Assembly: GCF_026914185.1 (NCBI RefSeq) | Contig: NC_070559.1 | Location: forward strand, 6,555,501-6,619,500 | Length of the DNA: 64,000 nucleotides | Source of the DNA: Puccinia triticina | Lineage: Eukaryota > Basidiomycota > Pucciniomycetes > Pucciniales > Pucciniaceae | Direction of reading: 5' to 3' | Shown here: piece by piece, positions 23,100 to 35,567 of the stretch | Position numbering within the stretch: the stretch's first letter is position 1 | How the letters are laid out: every line of letters begins with the position of its first letter | The notes under the pieces: generated by a model | Database searches by the model: none | What the model was told of the DNA's origin: nothing | The model's input: the letters and a program-made list of their open reading frames with translations, nothing else | Program-made: the position numbers and the translations under genes

Positions 23100-23460
23100 A
23101 CCTGTGGAAGGGGACATCTTTAAATGATAAATACCAATACATATTGTTATTTGTGCTACATTGGATTGGGATACGCAATACCTATTTCTTCAAATCCTTG
23201 TATTGGATTGCTTTTGAAATACACAATTTCTCAACACTTTGGATTGTATTGGTTGGGTGATTCAATACAAATCCATAGTATTGTTGGAAAAAACAATCTG
23301 ATACACCTAAATTCCAATACGTGGGTCAGATCAGTTGCAGCATTTCCATCATCCCCTTCACCATTCAGCAAAAATGGTTTCACAATCAATTTTGAGGCAC
23401 ATAAATGGACAAAAATGTGTGATTGCCTTGCCTGTTTAAATGCAGATGGGCAAGGGTGAA
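23100..23460. repeat. CAATAC/GTATTG-rich repeat, MITE relic
   Basis: Contains many CAATAC and GTATTG words like the intact MITE at 49111-49428, but no terminal inverted repeat was found. 23460-24187 shows nothing else that can be named. Confidence 0.4.
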
Positions 23461-24187
23461 ACATTTGAATGGTAAATTTTTCAGCCTTCCCTGTTTGGAT
23501 ATAAACAGAAATAAAACTGTTTTGTCCTTTTACATGTAAATGGATAAAACAGAACTAAATGGACAATACAACCCATGTGTTAATACTGCGCAAAAAATGT
23601 ACAAGCCCCTTCCTGCAACAAAATGATACCACAGGGGGCAAACCTTTGAGGGGCAAAGGGGCCCCAGGACTGAAATTCACAGACTGAGTCTTGTGACACT
23701 TGGAGACAATGTGGGTTTTATTCAGTGAGGGAAGAGCTACAGGATCAGAGATAGCACAGACTAAATACAACATCAAAAAGCGGAATATAGTATAAGCGTA
23801 TGGTCCATGTATAAGAATCTCAAGATAAAACACATTGTTGCGTGTTGTGGTGCATTAGTGGTTCTACATTACCCAAAATTTAGAAAATATTAAAATAATT
23901 TTTGTTACATTATAGAATGGTGGGAAATCTTGTTGTTACTGATAACAGTAATGATGGTTTTCCATAACCGGTGTGGTGAGTTATATAGGCTAGCGGCGTA
24001 GAATTTCCTCTCACCGCAGCACAAGGGGAAATGAAGTGGTGCGGCTGAGCAAATGCTCAGTCTACATATCCAAACAAGGGTATAAGAACATGTGCTTATT
24101 CTTCTCATATGAAGGCTGAGTGGAACCTTGAATGTACTGTTTAGAAAGCACACAGAAAGTTGGTGAACAGGGAAGCTACGGGACTGG

Positions 24188-25046
24188 TGTCAGCTCCGGT
24201 CTCTTATGTCACACGGAGTTGATGGTTTTTAGGTACACACTGTAGCGGCTTGAATAGCGGCCAGCGGTAAAAGTTGCCACACTATAACCTTTAAAGGCCA
24301 ATGGGAATAAAACCACGCCTCAACGCTATAATGCGGAGGGGCTAGCACCCTTATGTAATAAGGGGACACGGCGAGATTACTTGAGCCTGGCGCCGTGGCT
24401 ACACAAGGAATGAGCTTCTTGTCTTCTAGGATACAGGTGTTATAACACCCACCTGTACCTAGGTGAAAATACACAAAGAGGATAGAAGCTGTAAAAGGAA
24501 AAAGGTCAGTAGATTATAACTAAAACCCCACTCACTTGTAATATAAGTAAGGTAATCAGGTTTGTATGTGTAATAATCTGGGGGGGAGAATCTCTACAGG
24601 TGAGAGACTTCCCCTTTTATATTACAGGGATCAGCTCCCTCCTTCAAGTCAAGGACCTGAGGGATCCTTAACTCCAAGGAGAGGAGTGATCACGGAATTC
24701 AGAAGGGGGATTTACATAAATGAGTATGTAATCTCCCCATTTGTACATAAATTGTTCTTAATAAGGATAAATACATAGAGAGATAATCTTATCTCTCTCT
24801 GTATGTACAATATATAATAAGTGTGAAATAAAGTTAATTACATACTCAAAAGAGTGTGAAATATGTAGTTAAATACATAATAATAGTACATTGTAATAAG
24901 AGGTACAATATTAATGTAATGACAGAGACTTGAACTCATGACTCTATGTACATGAGTCAATTACCAATGGAGTCTTTAACCATTGGGTTATAAGACGTAT
25001 ACTTCTCACTTGTAGACACATGGACTTACTGTCTCAGTGTCTGACA
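24188..25046 (-). mobile_element. LTR (family A), 3' LTR of a Ty3/gypsy element
   Basis: 859 bases starting TGTCAG and ending CTGACA, which are perfect inverted ends. It matches the solo LTR at 43357-44214 over its whole length. The bases next to 25046, read on the minus strand, are a purine-rich tract (GGTGGGGGCAAA) followed directly by TGTCAG. This is the expected polypurine tract and 3' LTR of the minus-strand pol to the right. Confidence 0.9.
24920..24996 (-). other. tRNA-like A-box/B-box sequence inside the LTR
   Basis: Read on the minus strand, TAACCCAATGGTTAAAG resembles a tRNA A box and, about 40 bases later, GAGTTCAAGTCTC resembles a B box and T loop. The stems are too imperfect to call a functional tRNA. 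The block is also present in the copies near 37398-37475 and 44090-44165. Confidence 0.5.
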
Positions 25047-25071
25047 TTTGCCCCCACCAAAAAAATTACTC

Positions 25072-28000
25072 TCAAGAGGAATTTTTTGATCTTTTGGAAG
25101 CTCTGAATTGCCTAAGTAAGACTTGGCTGTTGTTAATATTTTCAGGTTCTAGCCACAGATCTTCATCTGGCTGGCTATTTTTGAACCTCACTAGAAACAA
25201 CTTGCAGTCTTTACCTTGCTTTCTTGCAGTCTTTTCTTTCAAAATTTTAAGGGGCAATTTTAAACCTTGTTCCATCTCAATTGGTGGAACAACTGGTACT
25301 GTGGAAGTTCTCACAGAGTTATCATCAGGATCAATGTACTTCTTGCATAAGCTAATTGGAAAAGTAGGATGTCTCTGATTAAATTCTTCAGATAAAATAA
25401 CTTCTACAGCATTTCTTCCATGAAAGTTTTTGATAACAAAAGGGCCAATAAAAGCATCTTTTAACTTTCTTGGTACTCCCAGGTTGTTACAGCTTACAGT
25501 TGAGATGAGAACTCTGTCTCCTATTTCTAGGTTATGATCTTTATGGGTCTTATCCCAGCGTTCTTTGTTGTACTCAGTTGCTTATTTAACACATGTAGCT
25601 GCTTGTTCCCCTGCTTGAAACATCATTTTTTGGAAACATTCAGAGCTAGGGTGTAAAGCAATTGTCTTAGAGAGCAAGAAATCCTTAGGCACATTTGGGA
25701 TCCAACCTCTTTCAAGTTCAAAAGGAGTGATCTCTGTTGTGGAATGTTTGCTTGAATTATAAGCAAATTCCAAAGCAGGCAAAAGAGATACCCAGTCATG
25801 TGTATATCCATCACTAGTTTTGAAGTCTACTCCATAGGCACAATACCTTCTGATCATATCTTCTAAGGTTTGGATCATTCTTTCAGCTAAACCATCTGTT
25901 TGAGGGTGGTAAGCAGTTGAAAATGCCAATTTGGTTTCAAGGATTTCAAATAAATTTTGCCAGAAGTCTGATGTAAATTTTGGATCTCTGTCACTAATAA
26001 TTACTCTAGGACAACCAACATCACTAACAATGTTGTTCTAGAAAACCAAAGCTATGTCCATAGCACTACTATCCTTATAAAATGGTAAGAATCTGGCTCT
26101 CTTGGAGAATCTGTCACAAACTACTAAGACAGCATTATAGCTTTCTGATCCTGCAGGGGGAAGTGCTGTAACAAAGTCCATGTTAATGACTTCCCATCTT
26201 CCTTTAGGTTCTTCAATAGTTTGCAAAAGACCAAGTTTCTTACCTGTAGACCTATTTGCTTTCTGGCATCTGTCACAGGAGTCACAGTATTGAGATACTT
26301 GGTTTCGCCATTCAGGCCACCAAGGTAAACCTTGTACTCTATTGATGGTTCTTTCTTTGGAAAAATTTCCAGCAGTAATGCGGTCACAACATTCATTCAA
26401 AATAATGCTTTTATGATCATCTGATATGAGTACCACTGAAGAATTGTGTTCTCTTCTGTGGTACAATAAACCATCTAAGAGTACAAATCTTTTTTCTAAA
26501 AAATGCTTCTTCCAAATTCCTTCAAGTTTCTCTACAAGACCTTGATCTGAATGTTTGGATTTAAGCAACTGGAGAAGAATAACTGTGTTTTTGTTGGAAT
26601 CATAGCTTTTCTCAATTAAATCCCAAAAGGAGCTTGCCAAACCTGATACAGAAACTGCCATTATTGGTTGAGTGTCATCAATAATTTCTTCCTCAAAAGC
26701 AGGATTATTTTCATCATTGGGTAAGGCCCAATTAGCAAGACACTCAGACATTCTCATGGGGAAAGGCAGAATAGATGTAACTGGAACAGCTGTTTCTTCA
26801 TCTTCTGCATCATAAGCTGGATTGTCTGGATTATTTGGAAGAGCCCATCTAGAGAGTTCATCAGCATTTTTGTGGATAATACCGTCTCTGTGAATTATAG
26901 TCATAGACCCACGCCATTCTTGGATGGAAATTTGCCATCTTAGCATGTGTCTATTTGGTGTTTTCATATTGACTAAGGATCTTAGTGCAATACAATCTGT
27001 GATAACATCAAATTCACAACAATCCAAATAATAGTAAAGCTTATCATCAATTATTTGGATTTGATGCAATGCTGCTCCTATTCCTTCCATGCACGCGTCG
27101 ACGTACAATATGAAGCGTAACTTAGGATCTGGATGGAAGAGCAAAGGAGAATTTGTTAAAGCAAATTTAATTGCTTCATAAGCGGCTACGCGTTCTGCCG
27201 TCATTTCAAAAACCACACTAGGGCTACACAGTTTATAAAGGCTGGAAGCCATAGCGCCAAAATTCTTAATGTGTAACCTGTAATATCCTGCAAAACCTAA
27301 AAAAATTTGCATTTCTTTTAAGTTCTGTGGTATAGGTTTCAAAAGAACTGCAGCCACTCTGTGTTTGTCAATTCCTAAAGAAAGTCCACTAACAATGTGT
27401 CCCAAGGCTTTCAACTCAGAAAAACCAAATTGACACTTGGAAAGTGAAATTTTCATGTTCATTTAAGTGACTTTGTTTAGGACTATTTTCAATCTGCACA
27501 AATGATCATCCCAATTATCAGAGAAGACAATGATATCATCTATGTAGATAATGAGCCACAGTTGATTTAATTCATTGGCAAACTCACTATCCATCATTCT
27601 CTGAAAATGTGATGGTGAATTCTTAATACCAAAAGGCATACACAAATATTCAAATACACCTAGATGGCAGACAATTCTCAAAAATTGTCTGCTGTCTGGG
27701 TGAATAACATTCTGGTGGAATGATGAATCCCTTAAGCACATCCATGCAAGTGATGTATTTAGAATTGTGAAGTTTACTCAAGGATTCCATAATTTTAGGC
27801 ATAGGGTAACTGTCAGGATTAGTATAGGTGTCGAGTGCTCTGAAGTCTCCTACTAGTCTTGACTTGTTGTTATGCCAGGCAATAATAACTGGTGTAGTTA
27901 TATCAACTAATTCATTTGCTCCCACTTTCCTAATTACTTTAAGTTTCAGTAGAGCCTGTATGTGTTCTTCTAAAGCTTCTCTGCTTCTAGGACTAGCAGG

Positions 28001-28078
28001 ATATGGTGCTTTACAAAGTACTGGAGGATAAGGTCTATTCAATACAAGAGATAATCTTATCTCTCTCTGTATGTACAA
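25072..28078 (-). pseudogene. Ty3/gypsy pol, degenerate (RT - RNase H - integrase)
   Basis: Running right to left: reverse transcriptase with VIIAWHNNKSRLVGDFRALD, PFGIKNSP and the catalytic YIDD (IIYIDDIIVFSD); an RNase H start ([20 protein letters not shown]); the integrase zinc region ([10 protein letters not shown]); and the integrase core ([30 protein letters not shown]). A C-terminal tail ends at 25072. Damage is extensive: a frameshift near 27740, stops near 27465, 26038 and 25580, an internal deletion of the middle of RNase H, and histidines missing from the HHCC finger. Gag and protease are absent; the element ends at 28047 against an LTR fragment. It is a dead deletion derivative. 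Confidence 0.93.
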
Positions 28079-28105
28079 TATGTAATAAGTGTGAAATAAA
28101 GTTAA
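28048..28105 (-). mobile_element. Fragment of family A LTR joined to pol
   Basis: Matches LTR positions 24779-24838 and follows pol directly at 28047. AGA-rich sequence at the joint may be microhomology of a deletion that removed gag, protease, the primer site and most of the 5' LTR. Confidence 0.8.
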
Positions 28106-28319
28106 CTAGAGGCCAAGGCGGCTTCGCCGCTGCAAGCCTCAAGGGCAAATCACTGTGCTGCAGTACAAAAATCATACACTTTAGAGAAGTACAGCTGACA
28201 GCACTATTTTGCTACAGCACCAGGTCCATTAGACAAGTTGCTAGTGGCTGGGTGCTGCAGTATGCACTAATGCTAAAAGTAGCAAACCCCCACTGTTTCT
28301 GAAAAGCCAAAGTGTGGTG

Positions 28320-29374
28320 CAGAAACTTTGCACTAAATAATACTGTGCTATTAACAAAACCTGGTTACCAATTTTCTTACTCTTGTACTGGATTTTAATG
28401 GAATTACATTCTCTTCTGCTTACTTACACCAAAATCACTCTTATTTAGCTGTCAATTGCACCGAAATAGATAAAATCATCAAGCAAGTTCTTTCAGATGA
28501 TCTGATAGCAGGCCACCAAATTTTTCAACAATCTCCTCAGGATCACTTCATTGAATTTTTGAGGTCCCTCAATCTTTTCTTCTGATTTTGATCCCCTCTT
28601 CTTCATGCTTCCTCCTGTCAAATAACTAATGTGACTTGTATCCAACAGACTTCATTTTTTTTGGCTATAGTAATATATTAATCCATCATGTTGAACTTTT
28701 TTTAACCCTTCACTGACTGAATTTGAGTTTGCTTGATCAGTATTTGAGAGAGTGTGTTATAACTCTGCAAGAGGTTCAACTTCAATGCTCCACAGATTAG
28801 CTGCCCAGGAACATCACAAACTGGTGCAGACCAGATTTTCTGATGGATGCAAAGAAAAGCAGTCTCATAGCCGGCTGTGTAAGCTACACAAAGCTCAGAC
28901 TGGCCGTCATCAGGGCGCGTACCACACACAGGCAGCCCTGCGCAAGCTCATGAAAGCTGGGTGTATGTAGCCCAGAGAGATCGGGCCGGGATTGGCAGTA
29001 CAATCACACACATATTCATGGGAGCACTGTCAGAGAGGCAATGAATGGGACATGTATTGCAGGAGAAGCAAGCGGTAAGCTGATTCTTGCCTCCCACTCC
29101 AGATGGTAATTGCAGGGCTTCCAGCACAACCAAGCACAACCGGCAACTCGTGGGGAGTGTGCCCGCAGTATTTAGGGTGAGTGCCCTGATGGCCAAGGTG
29201 TTTACAAAGAGCAAGTCACCAGAGCACCGGTTTGTAGCCCTTGATCCGCCCCGGATCATCCTTGAACTCCTGCACCCAGCGGCTGAACCCGCCCTCAACA
29301 ACCAGCACTTCCTGGGCCTCCCCTCGCATCTGGAAGGCGTCTCAAACAGTGGTGTCGACTTCACCAAGCCCTCC
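28320..29374. other. Repeat-rich DNA without gene
   Basis: No domain-bearing frame. Open frames at 28702-29539 have low coding character and partly run into the hairpin array. Confidence 0.4.
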
Positions 29375-30250
29375 GGCAGAAGCCAGTCATCAAATGGAGT
29401 GCATACACACTCCACCGATGGCTGGTCAGTAGGTTCTTCACTTGCAATGGCCGGCGGCGACCGGTCATTGATAGGAGTACACTCCCTCCTTGATGCCCGG
29501 TCCGTACCTGCCATCAATAGTCACTCGCCCAATTCTTGATGACCGGCTCGTTCCGGTCATCGAGAGGAGTATGTACTTCCCAAGATGACCAGAACGAGCC
29601 GGTCATCAAGAGGAAGATGTACTGATGAAGATGACCGGTTCGTTCCGGTCATCAAGGAAGTATGCACTCCCCCCGATGACCGGAACGAACCGGTCATCAA
29701 GAGGTAGATGTGATGACCGGTTTGTTCCGGTCATCTTGGTGAGTACACCCTCCTCTCCACCACCGGTTTCTTCCAGTCATCTTGAGGAGTACACCCTCCT
29801 ATCGATGACTGGTTGGTTCCGGTCATTGGGAGGAGTGCATACTCCCTTGATGACCGGAACAAACTGGTCATCAAGTGGAAGAGTACTCCTCAAGATGACC
29901 GCAACGAACCGGTCATCTTGAGGAGTAGATACTCCGGTAATCTTGAGGAGTAGATACTCCTCTTGATGACCAGTTTGTTCCGGTGATCCAGGGAATATGC
30001 ACTCCTCCAAATGACCAAAACAACCCGGTCATTGAGGGAAGTGATTACTCCTGCGGTCATTGAGAGGAGTAATCACTTCCCTGGATGACCGGTTCATTTC
30101 GGCCATCTGGAGGAGTACATACTCCTCTTGATGACCCACAGGACATCGAGGGGAGCTCTCGATGATCAAACGGACCTACCATCGAGGGGAATATGCTCCC
30201 GATGGCCGGTGTGTACTGCTCTGGCTGACCGGTCAGCACCGGTACCAAGG
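29375..30250. repeat. Hairpin minisatellite array 2 (GATGACCGG / AGGAGTA)
   Basis: More than twenty units alternate between two near-palindromes: a TGATGACCGG arm, about six spacer bases and a CCGGTCATCA arm, and a second palindrome of the AGGAGTA..TACTCCT kind. Spacer and arms vary from unit to unit. Open frames on both strands are by-products. Confidence 0.88.
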
Positions 30251-30259
30251 AGTTGATTA

Positions 30260-30688
30260 ATCTGCGGTCTTGTGGTACGCATTGTGGACAACTCGGGGAA
30301 ACCGTACAGGGAAAATAATCCCAACAAACCAGTATTTTTGGGGGCTTGGAATCCGAGCTCCTGATCCGCGGAAAGCTATGGTACGGGCCCTAAGTTGACA
30401 AGAGCCTGACCTGATCCAAATCATCAACTACGCTAGCAGTGGTCCCGACCTTGATGTGTCGAGTCAAAAAGTGGCCGGTTTGACTAAGCGGATGTGATGG
30501 TTGCGTGGGCCGTGTTGTTGATTTGTATGTAGTCAGTGCCACGCAGGTTAAATATACATCAGCGGCCTGGCAGTGGTGTTGTTGTCAAGGATATGTAGCA
30601 TTCAGAGTTGATGGGAGCTTGCTGGTGGATCACGTATAAAAGGGGGTGCCCTCATGGTCCAATAATCCCCAGGGCGTCCTCTGCCGCT
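30260..30688. other. Left flank of the copia element, no gene
   Basis: No coding frame or repeat boundary recognised. Confidence 0.4.
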
Positions 30689-31162
30689 GTAGTTAGAGGA
30701 TAGCCGGATCATGGAGTTAGAGCCAAGATTACAAAACTAGATTCATGTACTTAGAGGCAAACCTAGTCTGTGATGTCGCGGAGGTTTCACCCGGTTAGGG
30801 CTTCTAGATACTACTTAGTCTGGACGATCCCGCGCCCCGGCTCCAATCTTTTCCTCACCGAGATTGGAGACCGGGATTCACCAGCACCGACAGCTGACAG
30901 CGACGGGACTGTATCGTCCAGGTTAGTAGCATTTATCTCTTTGTTTATCTTGCAATCTATACCGAGATTGGAGACCGGGATTCACCAGCGCCGACAGCTG
31001 ACAGCGACGGGACTGTATCGTCCAGGTTAGTAGCATTTATCTCTTTGTTTATCTTGCAATCTATACCGAGATTGGAAACCGGGATTCACCAGCGCCGACA
31101 GCTGACAGCGACGGGACTGTATCGTCCAGATCCCATTTGCCTATACCCATAGGGCATCTTAC
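30689..31162 (+). mobile_element. 5' LTR of Ty1/copia element
   Basis: About 474 bases from TGTAGTTAGAGG to ..CATCTTACA, matching the 3' LTR. It contains three tandem units of 104 bases starting at 30857, 30961 and 31065 (ACCGAGATTGGAGACCGGGA). The 3' LTR has only two, one of them shortened. Confidence 0.85.
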
Positions 31163-31221
31163 AGGTTAAAAGCCGGCTCTCAAAGAGCGCTGCGAGTCCC
31201 AGTGCCACCGTCCGGTCCTTG

Positions 31222-34200
31222 ATGAACTGGATTGAGAAGAAGAAAGAAAGATTAAAAACCATCGAAGAGGAATTGAAGAATAAAAACCGTGAAGAAGAAA
31301 TTGAGAAGCGAAAATCGAAGATTTTAAACCAACCATCACCCCAACCATCGACCTCCCAACACCCAACCCCTCTTACCAACACCTTTACAATCCCCTCATC
31401 CCCCTCATCAAGCGAAGACATGGAGCCCGATCTGAACCCGGCTCAGGCGAGGCAGCTTTTCAATGACTTGCGTCAGGAGATCGCTGACCTCCGTAACGCA
31501 CAGTTACAAGTCCAAGTTCCCGCGATCGCTCCCTATCGCCCTAAAACCCGTCAGGAGAAGATAATGGAATCATTCATTAGCAATCCTGTCCAGGTTCACA
31601 ACCAACTCAACCCCCGAAAACCGGTCCTGGTCCACGAAGGGACTAACTTCCCCGCCTGGGAAGCAGCTCTGGACCAAACGATTCGCCATGTTCTAGTTTG
31701 CGAGCTTCCATTCACCGACCAGCCTGCAAACTTTGACACCCTCACTGTCGATGAATCTTCCACGGTAGTGTGTCTTATGCGCAACACCGTCGTAGACTCC
31801 TTAGGTGATATCCTCGACTCGGCAAAGTTAACCGCGCCAAAGGCGGTGTTCGAACTCCTGAAGACAAAGTGCTCTCGGTCAGACAGAAGGCGAAAAATCG
31901 AACTGTTGAATGAGTTGGTCACCCTGATCAATAACCCGGCGCCGGCAACCGATGCGACCACATCCGTCTGGGCGAAGCTTAAGTCGGAACTGTCGCAGCT
32001 GAAGGTGACATGGGATGAAGCCCTCGGAATCTTGCTTCAATCCTACTATAAGCCACCGGTTGGAGTCGACCCGATGACGTTCGAGTTTACTATCAGTCAA
32101 CAGTTGAATGAGAAGGAGGCCCCACCCTTCGATGATGTCCTGACAATAGTGCAATTCGCGGCGAACAAACTGCGCAACAAGTCTGGAGCAGCTCCCACTC
32201 TCCCTGGAGCTCCAATCGTCGACCCAATGGCGATGGAGCTTGACCGCATCCAAGCAGTACAGTCTCAAGCGCGCTATGTGGCCCCTCAACGTTGTGTGAT
32301 CCAACAACCAGTACGGGCTCAACCTCAGTTCTCAGTCGACAAGGCGACCCACTTCAAAAAAAAAGGGCAATCCGATTCCTTGGTAGAAAAGCATGGCGAC
32401 CACTGCTTTTACTGTGGCGACCTAGGCCATTGGTACCCTGATTGTGCGCATTTTTGGAAAGACGTCGCGACCGGAAAAATCAGCCCACCGGATGCAGACT
32501 ACAAATCCAAAAACTCCAAATATCGACCACCTCAGCGACCCGACAAGTCATCCAACCGCCTCAGACAGGTCAACATACCCAACGTGACGGATGGAGTCCT
32601 ACTCGACTCGGGAGCGTCGGCGCACGTAAGCGGCGACTCTCCTCTCTTCAAAGTCGACAAAAAGCTGACCAGTCCACGTACCTTCTATCTGGCTGTGTCG
32701 GACTGCAACATTACGGTTACCGAAATCGGAAGTGTGACGATCCCAACTCCGAAGGGACCGCTGAAGATTAAGGACGTATATCATTGCCCTGGCGTGGATG
32801 GTATCATCCTGTCAACCGGAAGGTTACTCTCAGATGGCTGGAGGCTGGTTTATGACGGGACACAGGCGACACTTTTTGACCCTTGTAATAGTAGTTACGA
32901 TACCGTTTTCCACAACTACTGCTGGTCCCTCAAGACCAGCGCAATATTGCAATCAAAAAAGGTCTCTGAAGTGCCTTCTTTCGACCCATATCTCTGGCAT
33001 GTTTGCCTCGGTCACGTGTCCGACGAAGTGGTTAAAAACTTCCTGCGCACCAACTTTCCAGAAAAGAAAATCACCTGGAAAGCCTTTTTTTGCGAGCAGT
33101 GCACGAAATCCAAGAGTATGGACAAGAAATGCCTAGGTATGGCGACTCAGATCCCTCGAGAGAAACCACTGGATTTCTGCGTATCCGATGTCATCGGCCC
33201 ACTGAATCTCGACATCAACGGATGCCGTTATCTAGTCACTCTGAGGGACCACGCGAGCACGTATACCTTCTGTGCGCCGATGGTCAACAGGAGCGAGGTT
33301 CCCGAGAAGATAATGTCATGGATTAAACACCTGAAGACTGTCATCGGTAAAGCGCCATCATATTTACGCTGCGACAACGCGCTCGAGTACACTAAGAGTC
33401 TAAAGCCGCAACTGGAAGCCATCGGGACCACTCTGGCGCCAGTCACACCTTACTCGCCGTCTCAAAATGGTGAAGCGGAGCGTGTGAACAGAACGCTTGG
33501 CGATATGGCGCGGACCATGCTGCACGCCAGCAAACTGTCCAGTATCTGGTGGAGCTTTGCCTACTCCACAGCCGCCCACCTCCACAACCGCCTGCCGAAC
33601 TCACGTACGGGTGACAAGTCCCCCTTGGAACTGCTGTACAACGTCAAACCGCTGCCGACGACCTGATATCCCTTTGGAGCCCGAGGTATCATCCATATCC
33701 CAAAGGAGAAACGGAAGAAACTGGATGAACGGGCGCGTGAAGGCCAATTGCTGGGGTATCCAACATCAGGATCTGGTTGGATATTCTGGGTGCCCAGCGA
33801 GAAACGGACGGTACACTCGGCCTCGGTTAAATTTCCCGATTTCCAAAAGCTGCCCGTCAAAAAATCCTCCACTCAACCAGCACCGGACCTCATTGCACCT
33901 GTAGAAGAGACTGAATCCCGTGTTGATTTGATCCTCAAGCAAATCATGCTTCGGCTAGGAGAAGAAAAGACGTCGGAAATTGCCGAAGAGGAGCGACGCC
34001 AAATGGGATTGTTGTCTACAGCGGAGGAGCACAACCTGCCGAAAACAATCAAGCAAGCCCTCTCTGGACTGGATGCTGATCTTTGGCGGGCTGCAGCGGA
34101 GTATGAAATGCTGAAATTTGGTCAACTTGAAGTCTGGATTCCGACAAATGCGCCGAAAGGATGTAAAGCCCTGGGGGCACGGTGGGTTTTCTCTATCAAA

Positions 34201-35544
34201 AGGAAACCTGATGGAACGATTGAAAAGTACCGAGCTCGTTACGTTGCGAAGGGCTTCAATCAACAAATGGGGCTAGACTATAACGAGACCTATGCTCCGA
34301 CGGCCTCGCTGAACACGCTCCGCCTCCTGATATTGATTGCAATCTCCAACAATTTCCCCACGGCCACTTTTGACGTAAGCTCAGCATATCACTACAGCCC
34401 CATTGAGGAAGAGGTGTATATCCAACCCCCGGTTGAGATCACTCCCTCACTCAAAGGGAAAGTAATGCTATTGAAAAAGGCGCTTTACGGGACGAAGCAA
34501 GCTGCGCGTTGCTGGTGGAGATTTTTCCAGAAAACTGTTCAGGCACTTGGGTTCGAAGCAAGCAAGATTGAGCCGTCACTCTATCTGTTCCGGCGGCGTG
34601 ACGACTTTATCATCATCTGGCTACACGTCGATGACGGCTTTGCGGTTTCATCCAGCATACATCTACTCAATGACTTACGGCGCGGCATGGAAAGTCAGCT
34701 TGAGATAAAATGGTCTGATAATGTTCAACGGCTCGTGGGGATAGATTTTGTATGGGACGGAGCGCACCTCAAGCTGAATCAAACCATGATGGCGAAGCAA
34801 ATTGTTGAATCATACAAAAGGACGATTCACGGTCACCATTGCCCGCTGCCGGAAGTGGACCTTGAAACCTCAATTGGGGAACCAATTGACCAGACAGAAT
34901 ACCGAAGCACCATTGGCTCCCTCATGTATCTTGCTTGTGGTACGAGGCCAGAACTGTCCTACGCGGTTAATCTCCTGGCACGTTTTTGCGCAGCGCCCTC
35001 AACATCACACTGGACGACACTTGATTGGTTAATTGGATATCTTGGACGGACGGCGGAAAAATCGTTGGTTTACTCGGCGGGATCTGGGGGGTTGGACATA
35101 TGGACGGATGCGAACTGGGGCGGGGAACACGAGCGGTCAACAACGGGATATTTGCTGACCCATGACGGAAACAGCATCGCATGGGGGTCGAAGAGGCAAA
35201 CGGTGGTGGCGATGTCGACTTGCGCGGCGGAATACCTGGCTTTATCCGAGGGTGCTCAGCAACTAGCGCACCTCCTCAACATTTTTGAAGGAATCGGGTC
35301 TCAGCCAAACATTGCGATGCATTGCGACAACGAAGCGGCCATCATGATTGCGACGGACAACACCTAAAAAAAGAAGACCAAGTACCTCCGACGCGCCTTT
35401 TATTTTGTCAATGACTTAATCAGAGAAAACAACGTCAAGATTTCATGGACAAGCACCCACAACCAATTGGCGGACGTGCTGACAAAAAGATTGGGTCCAA
35501 CAAAAATGACTGGAGCTTTGATTCAATTAGGCGTGGGTGGGTAG
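31222..35544 (+). pseudogene. Ty1/copia gag-pol, near-complete with two in-frame stops
   Basis: One frame, about 1,440 codons, interrupted only by TGA at 33664-33666 and TAA at 35365-35367. Order: Gag; CCHC knuckle (CFYCGDLGHWYPDC, near 32406); aspartic protease (VLLDSGASAHVSGD, near 32595); integrase zinc region (HVCLGHVSDE.., CEQCTKSKS); integrase core (CVSDVIGPL, RCDNALEY, NGEAER); reverse transcriptase (KYRARYVAKGFNQQ, HVDD at the catalytic site); RNase H (IWTDANWGGEHERSTTGYLL and AAEYLALSEG). It ends just before a G-rich polypurine tract and the 3' LTR. Integrase before reverse transcriptase marks it as copia. The rest of the frame is intact, so the element stopped being active rather recently or is moved by other copies. 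Confidence 0.95.
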
Positions 35545-35567
35545 TTTTTGCAATCTTGGGGGGGGGG

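Noticed and set aside
18530..24187. Treating 18530-24187 as one retroelement
   Set aside because: The first 2.2 kb has phase-consistent exons and a signal peptide; no reverse transcriptase, integrase or LTR ends surround it.
24920..24996. A functional tRNA gene
   Set aside because: A- and B-box-like words are present, but acceptor and T stems pair poorly and every copy lies at the same place in an LTR.
29087..30010. Proteins across the hairpin array
   Set aside because: Both strands are open because of the palindromic units; no conserved domain.
2974..30250. A CRISPR-like array among the palindromic repeats
   Set aside because: Units have no constant repeat with unique spacers, there are no cas genes, and the genome is eukaryotic.
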